DNA of 64,000 bases from the NCBI GenBank assembly GCA_034090045.1, contig JAXDTI010000003.1, positions 62,001 to 126,000 on the forward strand. The letters run 5' to 3'. Under the pieces are notes generated by a model. The model was given only the letters and a program-made list of their open reading frames with translations. It had not been told where the DNA came from and did not search any database. This stretch comes from JAXDTI01 sp034090045. GTDB lineage: Bacteria > Actinomycetota > Actinomycetes > Actinomycetales > Actinomycetaceae. A program made the position numbers and the translations under genes. Below are positions 7,990-16,560 of this stretch, piece by piece; within the stretch, counting starts at the first letter, position 1, and every line of letters starts with the position of its first letter.

Positions 7990-8901
7990 TCACCAATGAG
8001 CACGAATCGCGATAGCCTCCGCGAACTTCTCGGTAGCACCCTCCACCGAAGACAGATACAGGTTCGCGTCCACCAGCGAGATCTCCATCAAATGATAGTT
8101 ACCGTCCCCAACGATCAAATCGAAACGCCCAAAAAGTAGCTGCTCATCCAAACCCTGCTTCTCATGAATATACTGATGCAAAACCCGGCGAATCTTTTCA
8201 CCGGCGCGCCAAGCCTCCTGATCCGCGAAAGCCGCCTCAACCACCTCCTCCTGGGGTTCCTCACCGGTCTCCTCCAAGGGCGAAAGCATAGCGTTCTTCT
8301 TCACCGAATGCGACAAAATCCCGTTAATGTAAATCAGCGAGATTTCGCCGTGCTTATCGACAGCGTCCAAATATTTCTGGACCATCACCGAACGACCCTC
8401 ATCGAGCAGCTCCATCGCGTGCAAAATACCGTTTTTACGGGAATCCCCATCAATCGCCGTGTAGCGCCCCATATCTCGTCCGCCTGAAGAAACAGCCGGC
8501 TTGACAACGAAATCAGCCAGAGCCGGAATACGCGAATTTACGCGCATCTTTGTCAACCCAATATCGGGCTCCAACCAGGTAGTGTCAATAATAGAGATGC
8601 CCATTTCCCCCAGGTCGCGAAGATAGTGTTTATCTGTTGACCATTCCAAAGACTTCGCCGAATTCAGCAGTTTCGGAACCGAATGCGCCCACTGTAGAAA
8701 CTCGCCGCGACGCTCCGCATAGTCACGTACCGAACGCACCACACACAACCCCGCCTGCGACCAGTCCATATCGGGATCCGTCCACGAACGAACCTGCGGC
8801 TCAACGTGGACGGCACGCAAAGCATCAGGCAGACCCGCCTCATCCTCTTCAAGATTCGGATAGTCCTCGCAGGTAACCAAAGTCACTAACGGATCAGCCA
8901 T
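7990..8901 (-). CDS. ATP-grasp domain protein of unknown substrate
   Basis: A 303-residue protein beginning MADPLVTLVTCEDYPNLEED, with an N-terminal pre-ATP-grasp region and an ATP-grasp fold: ADFVVKPAVSSGGRDMGRY (lysine and glycine-rich loop), SVMVQKYLDAVDKHGEISLI, and a C-terminal metal-binding strand GNYHLMEISLVDANLYL. Homologues are annotated only as ATP-grasp or glutathione-synthetase-like proteins. The start at 8901 has GGAGGA upstream; the longer frame to 8982 has none. It follows ddl by 43 nt on the same strand, so a role in a carboxylate-amine ligation near peptidoglycan metabolism is possible but unproven. Confidence 0.8.
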   Translation of the reverse strand: MADPLVTLVTCEDYPNLEEDEAGLPDALRAVHVEPQVRSWTDPDMDWSQAGLCVVRSVRDYAERRGEFLQWAHSVPKLLNSAKSLEWSTDKHYLRDLGEMGISIIDTTWLEPDIGLTKMRVNSRIPALADFVVKPAVSSGGRDMGRYTAIDGDSRKNGILHAMELLDEGRSVMVQKYLDAVDKHGEISLIYINGILSHSVKKNAMLSPLEETGEEPQEEVVEAAFADQEAWRAGEKIRRVLHQYIHEKQGLDEQLLFGRFDLIVGDGNYHLMEISLVDANLYLSSVEGATEKFAEAIAIRAHW

Positions 8902-8944
8902 AGCGATCTCCTCCAACTCTGATACAGAAATATTGGTCAGTCTA

Positions 8945-10066
8945 TCAGCGCAAACCCAACGGACGGGAATACGCCATCTCAATCAGTTCCGTAACCAGAT
9001 CCGGATAGCTGATCCCCATATTCGCCCACAGAGCCGGGAACATCGAATACGGTGTGAAACCAGGCATAGTGTTCACCTCGTTGATGGCGACATTCTCACC
9101 ATCAACAAAGAAATCCACCCGTGAGAGCCCCTCACATCCTAAAGCGGTGAAGGCTGCTGCCGCCATTTCGCGAACCCGAATCCTAGCCGAATCAGAAATA
9201 CGCGCCGGAATCTGGAGATTAATCGCATCCGGATCCAGGTATTTCGTGTCGAAGTCATAGAAATCTTTCGCCCCAGATATTTCGATACAACCCGGATCGG
9301 TAGTGCGAACCTTGCCGTCACCCAGCGGCCGACCAGAAACCCCATCGATCGCCGGTCCCAAAACCGCGCACTCAACCTCCACACCCGATAACGCGCCCTC
9401 GATGATCACATTCGGGTCATGGCGTTGAGCCTGAAGAATCGCATCGGGTAACTGCGAAAGGTCTTCAACCATGCTGATACCCAGCGAAGAACCGGCACGG
9501 GTGGGTTTCACAAAAAGCGGATACCGCAGACCAGAAACAAAATCAGCCAAAAGATTCTGGTTGTCGAGGAGCTGTAAAGCACGAAACGCCGGTAGATAAC
9601 GCCACGACCCCACTTCGAGGCCGGCATCAGAGAGCAGCTGTTTCGTCAGATGCTTGTCCATAGCGGCAGCGGAAGCAGCAACACCACACCCCACGTAGCG
9701 CACCCCCGCCATTTCCAGCAGCCCCTGAATCGTGCCGTCCTCACCGAAAGGCCCGTGCAACAGTGGAAATGCAACATCCACATGACCCAGTTCAGTGCCG
9801 TCATCGGTGCCGAGCACCCCGGAACCAGGAGTGAGAAAAACATTCACGCCGATCGCGGAAATCTCGGCGGTACCATCCGGGCGAAGCCGATACTGTTCCG
9901 GGTCGTCGTCAGATAAAACCCACTCACCCTGACGAGTAATACCCACCGGCACCACACGGTAACGGTCCCGATCAATCGCATCCAGCACCCCCGCAGCCGT
10001 AGCACACGAAATACCGTGCTCCCCCGAAACACCACCAAAAATCAGCATCACAGTTTTTTTTGCCAC
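8945..10066 (-). CDS. ddl: D-alanine--D-alanine ligase
   Basis: Cytoplasmic ATP-dependent ligase that makes D-Ala-D-Ala for peptidoglycan. About 373 residues with LIFGGVSGEHGISCATA, LLHGPFGEDGTIQGLLE, DKHLTKQLL, and the metal-binding DFFVDGENVAINEVNTMPG. The omega loop FYDFDTKYL keeps the Lys-Tyr pair that goes with D-Ala rather than D-lactate specificity, so a vancomycin-susceptible stem is expected. Two GTG codons are adjacent; the second (10066) is 6 nt from AAGGAG and is preferred. It is third after gpsA in a plsC-gpsA-ddl run. Confidence 0.96.
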   Translation of the reverse strand: MAKKTVMLIFGGVSGEHGISCATAAGVLDAIDRDRYRVVPVGITRQGEWVLSDDDPEQYRLRPDGTAEISAIGVNVFLTPGSGVLGTDDGTELGHVDVAFPLLHGPFGEDGTIQGLLEMAGVRYVGCGVAASAAAMDKHLTKQLLSDAGLEVGSWRYLPAFRALQLLDNQNLLADFVSGLRYPLFVKPTRAGSSLGISMVEDLSQLPDAILQAQRHDPNVIIEGALSGVEVECAVLGPAIDGVSGRPLGDGKVRTTDPGCIEISGAKDFYDFDTKYLDPDAINLQIPARISDSARIRVREMAAAAFTALGCEGLSRVDFFVDGENVAINEVNTMPGFTPYSMFPALWANMGISYPDLVTELIEMAYSRPLGLR

Positions 10067-10099
10067 CACCGGCTCCTTTACTTGTAACCCCGAATCGAA

Positions 10100-11113
10100 T
10101 CATACCTGGCGAGGATCCACGCCATCAGTAGAACGCGGTCTGCGCAACAACCATGCAGCCACCTCATCGGGCGACATTTGCCCAGACAGAACCTTTCCTG
10201 CACAACCCGTAATCGGCATATCGACACCGCGACTATCCGCAATCTGCAAAATCAGAGGACACGAACGAGCACCCTCAACAACACCGGCAGATTCCGCGAG
10301 CGCCTCCTCGATAGCCATGCCGCGGCCGATCCGCTGACCAAAAGCAAAATTACGGGACAGCGGGGTAGAACAGGTCGCCACTAGGTCACCTAGCCCAGCC
10401 AAGCCCAAGAAAGTTTCTGCCTCACCCCCCAACGCCACACCCAGACGCGCCATCTCGTTGAGACCTCGCGTAATCAACGACGACCGGGTGTTAATACCCT
10501 TTTCGAGACCGACTGCGGCACCAACAACCATAGCGATGACATTTTTTACGACACCGCCAATCTCGGCACCGATAATGTCGCCAGAAACATAGGGGCGGAA
10601 ATAGTCCGTGTGAATCCGAGAAGCGACCAAACCGGCACGCTCCAGATCGATACCGGCGACCACAGTGCCTGTCGGTTCGTGGCGAGCAATCTCTGCCGAG
10701 AGGTTCGGACCGGAAACCGCAACTATACGATCCGGAGCGACCTCAGTAGCATCAGCGATAACATCCGACATGAAGAGCAAAGACCCCGGCTCCACGCCCT
10801 TCACTAGCGACACCACAGTAGCGTCTGGGCGGATATGGTCACGAAACTCAGTAAGCACCTGACGAACCGCAAAAGAGGGAACCGCAACAACCACCAATGA
10901 AGAATCAGCGAGAGCGGCTGGTGCATCACCGGTAGCCTCGATACCGTTGAGACCCACACCCGGAACATATTGCGGGTTTTCGCCACGGTTAATAGATTCA
11001 ACCTGTTCGGGACGCCGCGCCCACAGAAAAACCCGGTTCCCGGCATCCGCCAAAACCTGGGCAAACACCGTGCCCCAGGCGCCGGCACCCAAAACGGCAG
11101 CCGTCGCAACCAT
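10100..11113 (-). CDS. gpsA: Glycerol-3-phosphate dehydrogenase [NAD(P)+]
   Basis: Reduces dihydroxyacetone phosphate to sn-glycerol 3-phosphate for phospholipid synthesis. 337 residues: Rossmann motif VLGAGAWGT, conserved VSLVKGVEPGSL and VSGPNLSAEI, catalytic lysine in GGVVKNVIAM, and GLAGLGDLVATCSTPLSRN. Its ATG overlaps the plsC stop by one base (TGATG), which indicates translational coupling with the acyltransferase that uses the product pathway. Confidence 0.97.
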   Translation of the reverse strand: MVATAAVLGAGAWGTVFAQVLADAGNRVFLWARRPEQVESINRGENPQYVPGVGLNGIEATGDAPAALADSSLVVVAVPSFAVRQVLTEFRDHIRPDATVVSLVKGVEPGSLLFMSDVIADATEVAPDRIVAVSGPNLSAEIARHEPTGTVVAGIDLERAGLVASRIHTDYFRPYVSGDIIGAEIGGVVKNVIAMVVGAAVGLEKGINTRSSLITRGLNEMARLGVALGGEAETFLGLAGLGDLVATCSTPLSRNFAFGQRIGRGMAIEEALAESAGVVEGARSCPLILQIADSRGVDMPITGCAGKVLSGQMSPDEVAAWLLRRPRSTDGVDPRQV

Positions 11114-11904
11114 CAGCGCCTCCGGTGTTGTTTACGTTGCAGACGATCCCAAGCCCGCAATTCAGAGACACTCATCGCATCAACTTTCACATCCACCGGG
11201 GCATTTCGAGGAGCGCCACCGCGGATCTGCTGCAACTCCTCGGTGATGGCAGCCATAATCCTGTCGGTAGCTTCCCGCCAAGCCACCGGATCGTCAGCAC
11301 GATCGTACAGATCCGACAGATCCACGGGCTCTCCAATACGACAGCTCAGGCGTTTGCGCGGGAAAAAATGAAAACCAACCGTGTAACGCGGGATAATCAG
11401 GTGCGCGCCCCAGCAGGCCATCGGGTAGACCGGAACGCGAGCGGCCAACGCCATGCGTGCAATACCGGTGCGCCCACGCATCGGCCAATAGTAGGGGTCA
11501 CGAGTGAGAGTTCCTTCCGGGAAAACCGCTATGCACTCCCCGGCTTGAAGCGCCTGAACCGAGCGTTCCACTAAGTTCCCGCCGTGCCCGGCACTGCGAT
11601 CAACCGGGATATGTCCGGCCCGCGCTATGAGCCACCCCACAACGGGGATACGAAACAGTTCCTGTTTTGCCAAAACCTTTATCGGGAAACCCCTGTCAAC
11701 GAGTGGGTGAACCATCGCTAAGGGATCAAATTCAGATATGTGATTCGTTGCAATCAAAAAACCGCCACTTTCAGGGAGTCTGTCCAAACCATGCCAATCC
11801 GGGGTGGAAGACAACCACAGCGGAAAATGTAGCAGATTGATTATCCAGCGATAGGTTCCAGAATAGAAATGAGCGCGCGGAAACTCATTGAAACGCGGAA
11901 ACAT
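11113..11904 (-). CDS. plsC: 1-acyl-sn-glycerol-3-phosphate acyltransferase family protein
   Basis: Membrane-associated acyltransferase that converts lysophosphatidate to phosphatidate. The 263-residue sequence has the HX4D box as NHISEFD, the FPEGT motif (AVFPEGTLTRD), and an intermediate block AKQELFRIPVVGWLIARAG typical of PlsC. It begins immediately after the murA stop and overlaps gpsA by one base. PlsC-like proteins with other acyl acceptors exist, so the precise substrate is inferred. Confidence 0.92.
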   Translation of the reverse strand: MFPRFNEFPRAHFYSGTYRWIINLLHFPLWLSSTPDWHGLDRLPESGGFLIATNHISEFDPLAMVHPLVDRGFPIKVLAKQELFRIPVVGWLIARAGHIPVDRSAGHGGNLVERSVQALQAGECIAVFPEGTLTRDPYYWPMRGRTGIARMALAARVPVYPMACWGAHLIIPRYTVGFHFFPRKRLSCRIGEPVDLSDLYDRADDPVAWREATDRIMAAITEELQQIRGGAPRNAPVDVKVDAMSVSELRAWDRLQRKQHRRR

Positions 11905-13227
11905 TCAGGCCTCCAGCAGCTCCACGTCGGCACCGAGACGACGAAGTTTCGGTAAGAAATGCTCATAACCACGATTAATAATGTCTATACCCGAGACGCG
12001 CGACTCGCCCTCGGCAGTTAGTGCCGCAATCAGATGAGAGAAGCCGCCACGCAAATCCGGGATGTGGATGTCTGCTCCTCGCAGCGGGGTCGGCCCCGAA
12101 ACTACCGCGGAATGATAAAAATTGCGCTGCCCGAAACGACACGGCAAGCCGCCCAGGCACTCCCGATACAGCTGAATCTGTGCCCCCATCTTGTTGAGAG
12201 CCCGGGTGAAACCAAGACGGTTCTCGTATACGGTTTCATGCACAATCGACAGTCCCCTGGCCTGTGTCAAAGCAACCACCAGCGGCTGCTGCCAGTCAGT
12301 CATGAAACCGGGGTGAACATTCGTTTCCAACACGATCGATTTCAATTCGCCACCCGGATGGTAGAAACGCGTCTCGCCATTACCAATATCGAAAGCTCCG
12401 CCCACTTTACGAAACACGTTCAGGAAAGTCGTCATATCGGATTGGCGGGTGCCAACCACAGTGATGTCACCACCGGTGGCGAGAGCCGCCGACGCCCACG
12501 AAGCCGCCTCAATACGGTCAGGTAAAGCAGTGTGATTGAAACCGGTCATGTGATCTACACCCTCGATGCGGATAGTTCGGTCAGTATCAACCGAAATAAT
12601 CGCGCCCATCTTTTGCAAGACGTTGATCAGCTCCATGATTTCCGGTTCGATAGCGGCATTCTTTAGCTCGGTGATACCGGTGGCTTTTACCGCCGTCAGC
12701 AGGGTTTGTTCGGTAGCGCCAACTGAGGGGTAAGGCAGCTCGATAACCGCGCCTCTCAGTCGCTGCTCAGCCGTGAGTCTAATACCACCATCGATCTTTT
12801 CAACTCCGGCACCGAAAGAACGCAAAATGCTGAGGTGAAAATCAATCGGGCGGTCGCCAATATTGCATCCACCCAAGTCAGGTATGAAAACTTCACCGAG
12901 TTTGTGCAGCAGCGGTCCGCAGAACAGGATCGGGATGCGCGAAGATCCGGCCAGCATCGCCAGTTCACCTATCTCGGGCAGATGAATGCGAGCCGGAGTG
13001 AAAGTCAGTTCGCCATCTTCGGCATCGAAAGCTATCTCCAGACCGTGGAGTTCCAGAAGCTGCGAAACAATATGGACATCCGCGATCTTCGGCACGTTGT
13101 ACAGGCGCGAACCACCGTCGCCGAGCAGTGTGGCCACCATCGCTTTCGGAACAAAATTTTTGGCTCCACGTACCGAGATTCGTCCTACCAGCGGCTTGCC
13201 ACCGACTACCCGCAGTACCGAACCCAT
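11905..13227 (-). CDS. murA: UDP-N-acetylglucosamine 1-carboxyvinyltransferase
   Basis: First committed step of peptidoglycan synthesis: adds enolpyruvate to UDP-GlcNAc. 440 residues with the GAKNFVPKAM substrate-binding lysine (K23) and active-site loop DLGGCNIGDRPIDFHL. Cysteine 121 is present, unlike mycobacterial MurA where it is Asp, so fosfomycin sensitivity is expected at the target level. ATG 13227 has AAAGG 6 nt upstream; the longer frame to 13272 adds an unlikely leader. It precedes plsC directly. Confidence 0.96.
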   Translation of the reverse strand: MGSVLRVVGGKPLVGRISVRGAKNFVPKAMVATLLGDGGSRLYNVPKIADVHIVSQLLELHGLEIAFDAEDGELTFTPARIHLPEIGELAMLAGSSRIPILFCGPLLHKLGEVFIPDLGGCNIGDRPIDFHLSILRSFGAGVEKIDGGIRLTAEQRLRGAVIELPYPSVGATEQTLLTAVKATGITELKNAAIEPEIMELINVLQKMGAIISVDTDRTIRIEGVDHMTGFNHTALPDRIEAASWASAALATGGDITVVGTRQSDMTTFLNVFRKVGGAFDIGNGETRFYHPGGELKSIVLETNVHPGFMTDWQQPLVVALTQARGLSIVHETVYENRLGFTRALNKMGAQIQLYRECLGGLPCRFGQRNFYHSAVVSGPTPLRGADIHIPDLRGGFSHLIAALTAEGESRVSGIDIINRGYEHFLPKLRRLGADVELLEA

Positions 13228-13298
13228 AAATGACCTTTCGCCGGGAAACCCTACCAGACCAGAATACCGCAAGGGGCAGGTAACAGTCCCGGTTCAGG

Positions 13299-13937
13299 TC
13301 ACGACAGCGGACGAGCAGACTCCACGTGCTCCGAGGGCAGATGTTTCGCCGGGAGCGTCCGGGGCATAAAGGAGGGACGGCGCTCCTCATAGGCCTCGAT
13401 CTCGTCGAGATGCTGCAGGGTTGCCGAAATGTCATCCAACCCCTCCAGAAGACGATGCCGAGTGTAATCATCAATCTCGAAATCACAGCTGAAATCTCCG
13501 CAGGTTACGGTACGATTCACCAGGTCAACCGTCACCTCGATTCCCGGATTGTCGAGCAGTAACTGCTGGAGAGTATCGATATTGTCCTGCTCGACAACAC
13601 CGGTCAACAATCCCTGTTTACCGGAGTTACCGCGAAAAATATCTGCAAACTTGCTGGAGAGAACCGCTCGGAAACCGTAGTCACGCAGCGCCCATACCGC
13701 GTGTTCACGGCTTGAACCAGTACCGAAATCCGGTCCGGCAACCAGCACTGTGCCCTGCGCGTATGCGGACTGGTTGAGAACAAAATCCGGGTCTTTACGC
13801 CAAGCAGCAAACAGACCGTCATCAAAGCCGGTTTTTGTGATGCGCTTAAGATACACCGCCGGGATTATCTGATCGGTGTCTACATTTGAACGCTGCAGCG
13901 GAACCCCGATGCCAGTGTGGGTAGTGAACTTTTCCAT
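13299..13937 (-). CDS. leuD: 3-isopropylmalate dehydratase small subunit
   Basis: Forms LeuCD with LeuC and isomerises 2- to 3-isopropylmalate in leucine synthesis. 212 residues starting MEKFTTHTGIGVPLQRSNVD, with NVDTDQIIPAVYLKR, FGTGSSREHAVWAL and SKFADIFRGNSGKQGLL. The start at 13937 matches the family; the longer frame (to 14072) runs back into leuC. It follows leuC by 31 nt. Confidence 0.97.
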   Translation of the reverse strand: MEKFTTHTGIGVPLQRSNVDTDQIIPAVYLKRITKTGFDDGLFAAWRKDPDFVLNQSAYAQGTVLVAGPDFGTGSSREHAVWALRDYGFRAVLSSKFADIFRGNSGKQGLLTGVVEQDNIDTLQQLLLDNPGIEVTVDLVNRTVTCGDFSCDFEIDDYTRHRLLEGLDDISATLQHLDEIEAYEERRPSFMPRTLPAKHLPSEHVESARPLS

Positions 13938-13968
13938 AATACCTGTACCTTTCTGTCGTTTCCACTGC

Positions 13969-15369
13969 TCACAGGTCATCCGGCGAGCTGAGAGTGCCCC
14001 GTATAGCAGTGGCAGCAGCAACCGCGGGAGACACCAGATGGGTGCGGGATCCCTTACCCTGGCGGCCCTCAAAATTTCGGTTAGAAGTAGATGCCGCCCG
14101 GTCTCCCGGATTCATAGTGTCGGGGTTCATGCCCAGACACATTGAGCATCCGGCGTTACGCCACTCGGCACCAAAATCTTTGAAAACCTGGTCGAGCCCC
14201 TCGCGTTCAGCCTGCAGACGAACCCGAGCCGACCCTGGAACCACCAGGACACGCACCCCATCAGCCTTATGTTTGCCCCGAATGATGCTGGCAGCGAGCC
14301 GCAAATCCTCGATTCGCCCATTCGTGCATGACCCTATGAACACTGTGTTTACAGCAACATCCCGCATCGGGGTGCCGGGCTGCAAATCCACATATTTCAA
14401 GGCGCGTTCAGCAGCAGTCCGTTCATCCGGATCGGAAAAATCAGCCGGATCGGGCACGCTACCAGACAGCGGCACCCCCTGCCCGGGATTCGTACCCCAG
14501 GTAACAAAGGGTTCAATATCTGCGGCGTTGAGATCTACAACCTTGTCGAAAACCGCGCCCTCATCGGTTGGAAGCTGACGCCAATACTCAACAGCGGCAT
14601 CCCATTCGGCTCCCTCCGGTGCGTGCGGACGACCTTTCAAATACTCGAAAGTAGTCTCGTCAGGGGCGACCATTCCGGCTCGAGCCCCCGCCTCAATCGA
14701 CATATTACAGATTGTCATGCGCCCCTCCATCGACAGTGCCCGAATAGCCGAGCCGCGATACTCAATCACGTAACCCTGACCGCCACCGGTGCCGATCTTG
14801 GCAATAATCGCCAAAATAATATCTTTCGCGGTGGATCCGGCAGGTAACTCGCCCTCCACATTCACCGCCATGGTTTTAAAAGGAGCCATCGGCAAAGTCT
14901 GTGTCGCCAACACGTGCCCAACCTGAGAAGTACCTATACCGAAAGCCAAGGCACCAAACGCACCGTGTGTCGAAGTATGCGAATCACCACACACAATCGT
15001 CATACCCGGCTGAGTAAGCCCCAGTTGCGGACCTACCACATGGACAATACCCTGGTCGGAATCACCGAGAGAATGTAGACGCACCCCAAATTCCTCGGCG
15101 TTCTTGCGGAGCGTGTCGATCTGTAGCCGCGAGGTCAAATCCGCGATCGGTAAATCAATATCGCAGGTCGGAGTGTTATGGTCCTCGGTCGCAATCGTCT
15201 GATCCGGTTTGCGAACCTGCCGCCCAGCCTGACGTAAGCCGTCAAAAGCCTGTGGAGAGGTCACCTCGTGAATTAGCTGCAAGTCTATGTAGAGCAAATC
15301 GGGTTCCCCGTTTTCACCCGGGACAACCACGTGGGCATCCCATATTTTCTGCGCCATTGTTTTTGCCAT
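13969..15369 (-). CDS. leuC: 3-isopropylmalate dehydratase large subunit
   Basis: Aconitase-superfamily large subunit carrying the [4Fe-4S] cluster, 466 residues. Cluster cysteines are in GSCTNGR and GCSMCLGMN; the CGDSHTSTHGAFGALAFGIG block is characteristic. ATG 15369 has GAGG 7 nt upstream. It is divergent from the IclR regulator ndgR; the shared upstream region holds a 16-bp dyad and a hairpin. Confidence 0.98.
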   Translation of the reverse strand: MAKTMAQKIWDAHVVVPGENGEPDLLYIDLQLIHEVTSPQAFDGLRQAGRQVRKPDQTIATEDHNTPTCDIDLPIADLTSRLQIDTLRKNAEEFGVRLHSLGDSDQGIVHVVGPQLGLTQPGMTIVCGDSHTSTHGAFGALAFGIGTSQVGHVLATQTLPMAPFKTMAVNVEGELPAGSTAKDIILAIIAKIGTGGGQGYVIEYRGSAIRALSMEGRMTICNMSIEAGARAGMVAPDETTFEYLKGRPHAPEGAEWDAAVEYWRQLPTDEGAVFDKVVDLNAADIEPFVTWGTNPGQGVPLSGSVPDPADFSDPDERTAAERALKYVDLQPGTPMRDVAVNTVFIGSCTNGRIEDLRLAASIIRGKHKADGVRVLVVPGSARVRLQAEREGLDQVFKDFGAEWRNAGCSMCLGMNPDTMNPGDRAASTSNRNFEGRQGKGSRTHLVSPAVAAATAIRGTLSSPDDL

Positions 15370-15395
15370 TGCAACACCTCGAAATTGACTTATTC

Positions 15396-15416
15396 GGTCG
15401 CCGAAGCGACTTTTTT
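15396..15416. terminator. Hairpin with T-run in the leuC-ndgR intergenic region
   Basis: GTCGC-CGAA-GCGAC (15397-15410) followed by six T on the + strand has the form of an intrinsic terminator in the ndgR leader. In the leuC transcript the same bases form a stem closed by C(UUCG)G, a very stable tetraloop. Its role is uncertain: attenuation of ndgR, or a leuC leader structure. Confidence 0.4.
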
Positions 15417-15425
15417 CGGTTCAAA

Positions 15426-15441
15426 TCAACTCTAGAGTTGA
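15426..15441. promoter_or_regulatory. 16-bp perfect palindrome, candidate NdgR operator
   Basis: TCAACTCTAGAGTTGA is a perfect inverted repeat midway between divergent leuC and ndgR. NdgR-type IclR regulators are known to control leuCD and often themselves, so this is the obvious candidate binding site; assignment is by position and symmetry. Confidence 0.5.
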
Positions 15442-15472
15442 ATACCGGAGAATGAGATGGGAATATCAAAGT

Positions 15473-16195
15473 ATGGACAATAATGAGGAAGGTTCCGGAG
15501 TAGGCGTACTGGACAAAGCCGCCACCCTGCTGTCAGCACTGGAAGCCGGAGCCGCCACACTCAGCGAACTCGTTGACCTGACAGGTCTCGCCCGCCCCAC
15601 CGTACACCGCCACGCTGTCGCACTCGAATACCACCGATTCGTAGCCCGTGACCCCCAAGGACGTTTCGTGCTTGGCCCCAGGATAGCAGAGCTCGCACAC
15701 GCAATCGGCGAAGACCGTATGATGCAGGGAGCCGGGCCGGTACTGCGGGCGTTACGCGATCACACCCACGAATCCGCGCAACTGTATCGCCGCCAGGGTG
15801 AACATCGCCTGTGTGTCGCCAATGCCGACCTGTCACAGGGACTGATCTCCTCAATACCGGTGGGAGCAGTGCTCTCTATGAAAGCCGGCTCCGCAGCCCA
15901 GATACTACTCGCCTGGGAGGAACCAGATCGCCTGCACCTAGGGTTGATAGGCGCATCCTTTAGCGCATCGCAACTCGCGGGAGTACGCCGACGCGGATGG
16001 GCACAATCAATAGCCGAACGAGAACCCGGAGTCGCGTCAGTATCTGCACCGATTCGCGACAAACACGGGGACGTGGTTGGAGCAATATCAATATCGGGAC
16101 CGATAGAGCGAATAGGTCGCCAACCCGGCAGAGTGTTCGGGCCGGCGGTCATCGCTGCCGGAAAGAAACTCTCGGAGTTTATGAACCAGGAGTGA
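15473..16195 (+). CDS. ndgR: IclR-family transcriptional regulator, NdgR/LtbR type
   Basis: DNA-binding regulator of leucine and related amino-acid genes in Actinobacteria. 240 residues: N-terminal winged helix (SELVDLTGLARPTVHRHAVA) and C-terminal IclR effector domain (ESAQLYRRQGEHRLCVAN, GWAQSIAEREPGVASVSAP, AISISGPIERI). The start at 15473 gives MDNNEEGSGVGVLDKAA, which matches the family start; ATG 15452 is an alternative. It is divergent from leuCD, the conserved arrangement for NdgR. Confidence 0.93.
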   Translation: MDNNEEGSGVGVLDKAATLLSALEAGAATLSELVDLTGLARPTVHRHAVALEYHRFVARDPQGRFVLGPRIAELAHAIGEDRMMQGAGPVLRALRDHTHESAQLYRRQGEHRLCVANADLSQGLISSIPVGAVLSMKAGSAAQILLAWEEPDRLHLGLIGASFSASQLAGVRRRGWAQSIAEREPGVASVSAPIRDKHGDVVGAISISGPIERIGRQPGRVFGPAVIAAGKKLSEFMNQE

Positions 16196-16208
16196 TAAAA
16201 CCAAGAAG

Positions 16209-16242
16209 AAAACCGGCGACTGGGTAGTCAGCCACCGGTTTA
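16209..16242. terminator. Bidirectional terminator between ndgR and the tRNA genes
   Basis: Stem AAACC-GGC-GACT with loop GGGT pairing to AGTC-GCC-GGTTT, with small bulges. Leftward it ends in GGTTTTCTTCTT, suiting the gltX-tRNA transcript; rightward it follows ndgR and ends in GGTTTATT. Confidence 0.65.
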
Positions 16243-16246
16243 TTCG

Positions 16247-16319
16247 TACCCCCAACCGGATTTGAACCGGTGTTACCGCCGTGAGAGGGCGATGTCCTAG
16301 GCCACTAGACGATAGGGGC
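16247..16319 (-). tRNA. tRNA-Glu (anticodon CTC)
   Basis: Minus-strand cloverleaf of 73 nt: acceptor GCCCCTA/TGGGGGT with two wobble pairs, D arm TCGTCTAGTGGCCTAGGACA, anticodon stem CGCC with loop CTCTCAC, T arm GGTTCAAATCC, no encoded CCA. It lies downstream of tRNA-Gln and gltX on the same strand. Confidence 0.96.
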
Positions 16320-16393
16320 TTTGGTTTCGATTAACCGAGAACCTACTTTATTTGAAGACCCTGCAGGAAAGCAAACCCGCATTTCATTCTTCG

Positions 16394-16464
16394 CTGGGGT
16401 ACCAGGACTCGAACCTAGAATGACGGTACCAGAAACCGTAGTGTTGCCATTACACCATACCCCA
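16394..16464 (-). tRNA. tRNA-Gln (anticodon CTG)
   Basis: Minus-strand cloverleaf of 71 nt: acceptor TGGGGTA/TACCCCA, anticodon stem ACGGT/ACCGT with loop TTCTGGT, T arm GGTTCGAGTCC, discriminator G, no encoded CCA. It lies about 100 nt downstream of gltX in the same direction. Confidence 0.96.
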
Positions 16465-16560
16465 AGGGCTGTTCCCCGGTGAAGCAACGGCTCACCGAGT
16501 TACCTGTTAAAGCGTAGTCGAAAACACCGTCAGTGGCAATTTGTTTCAGTCGCCACACCC

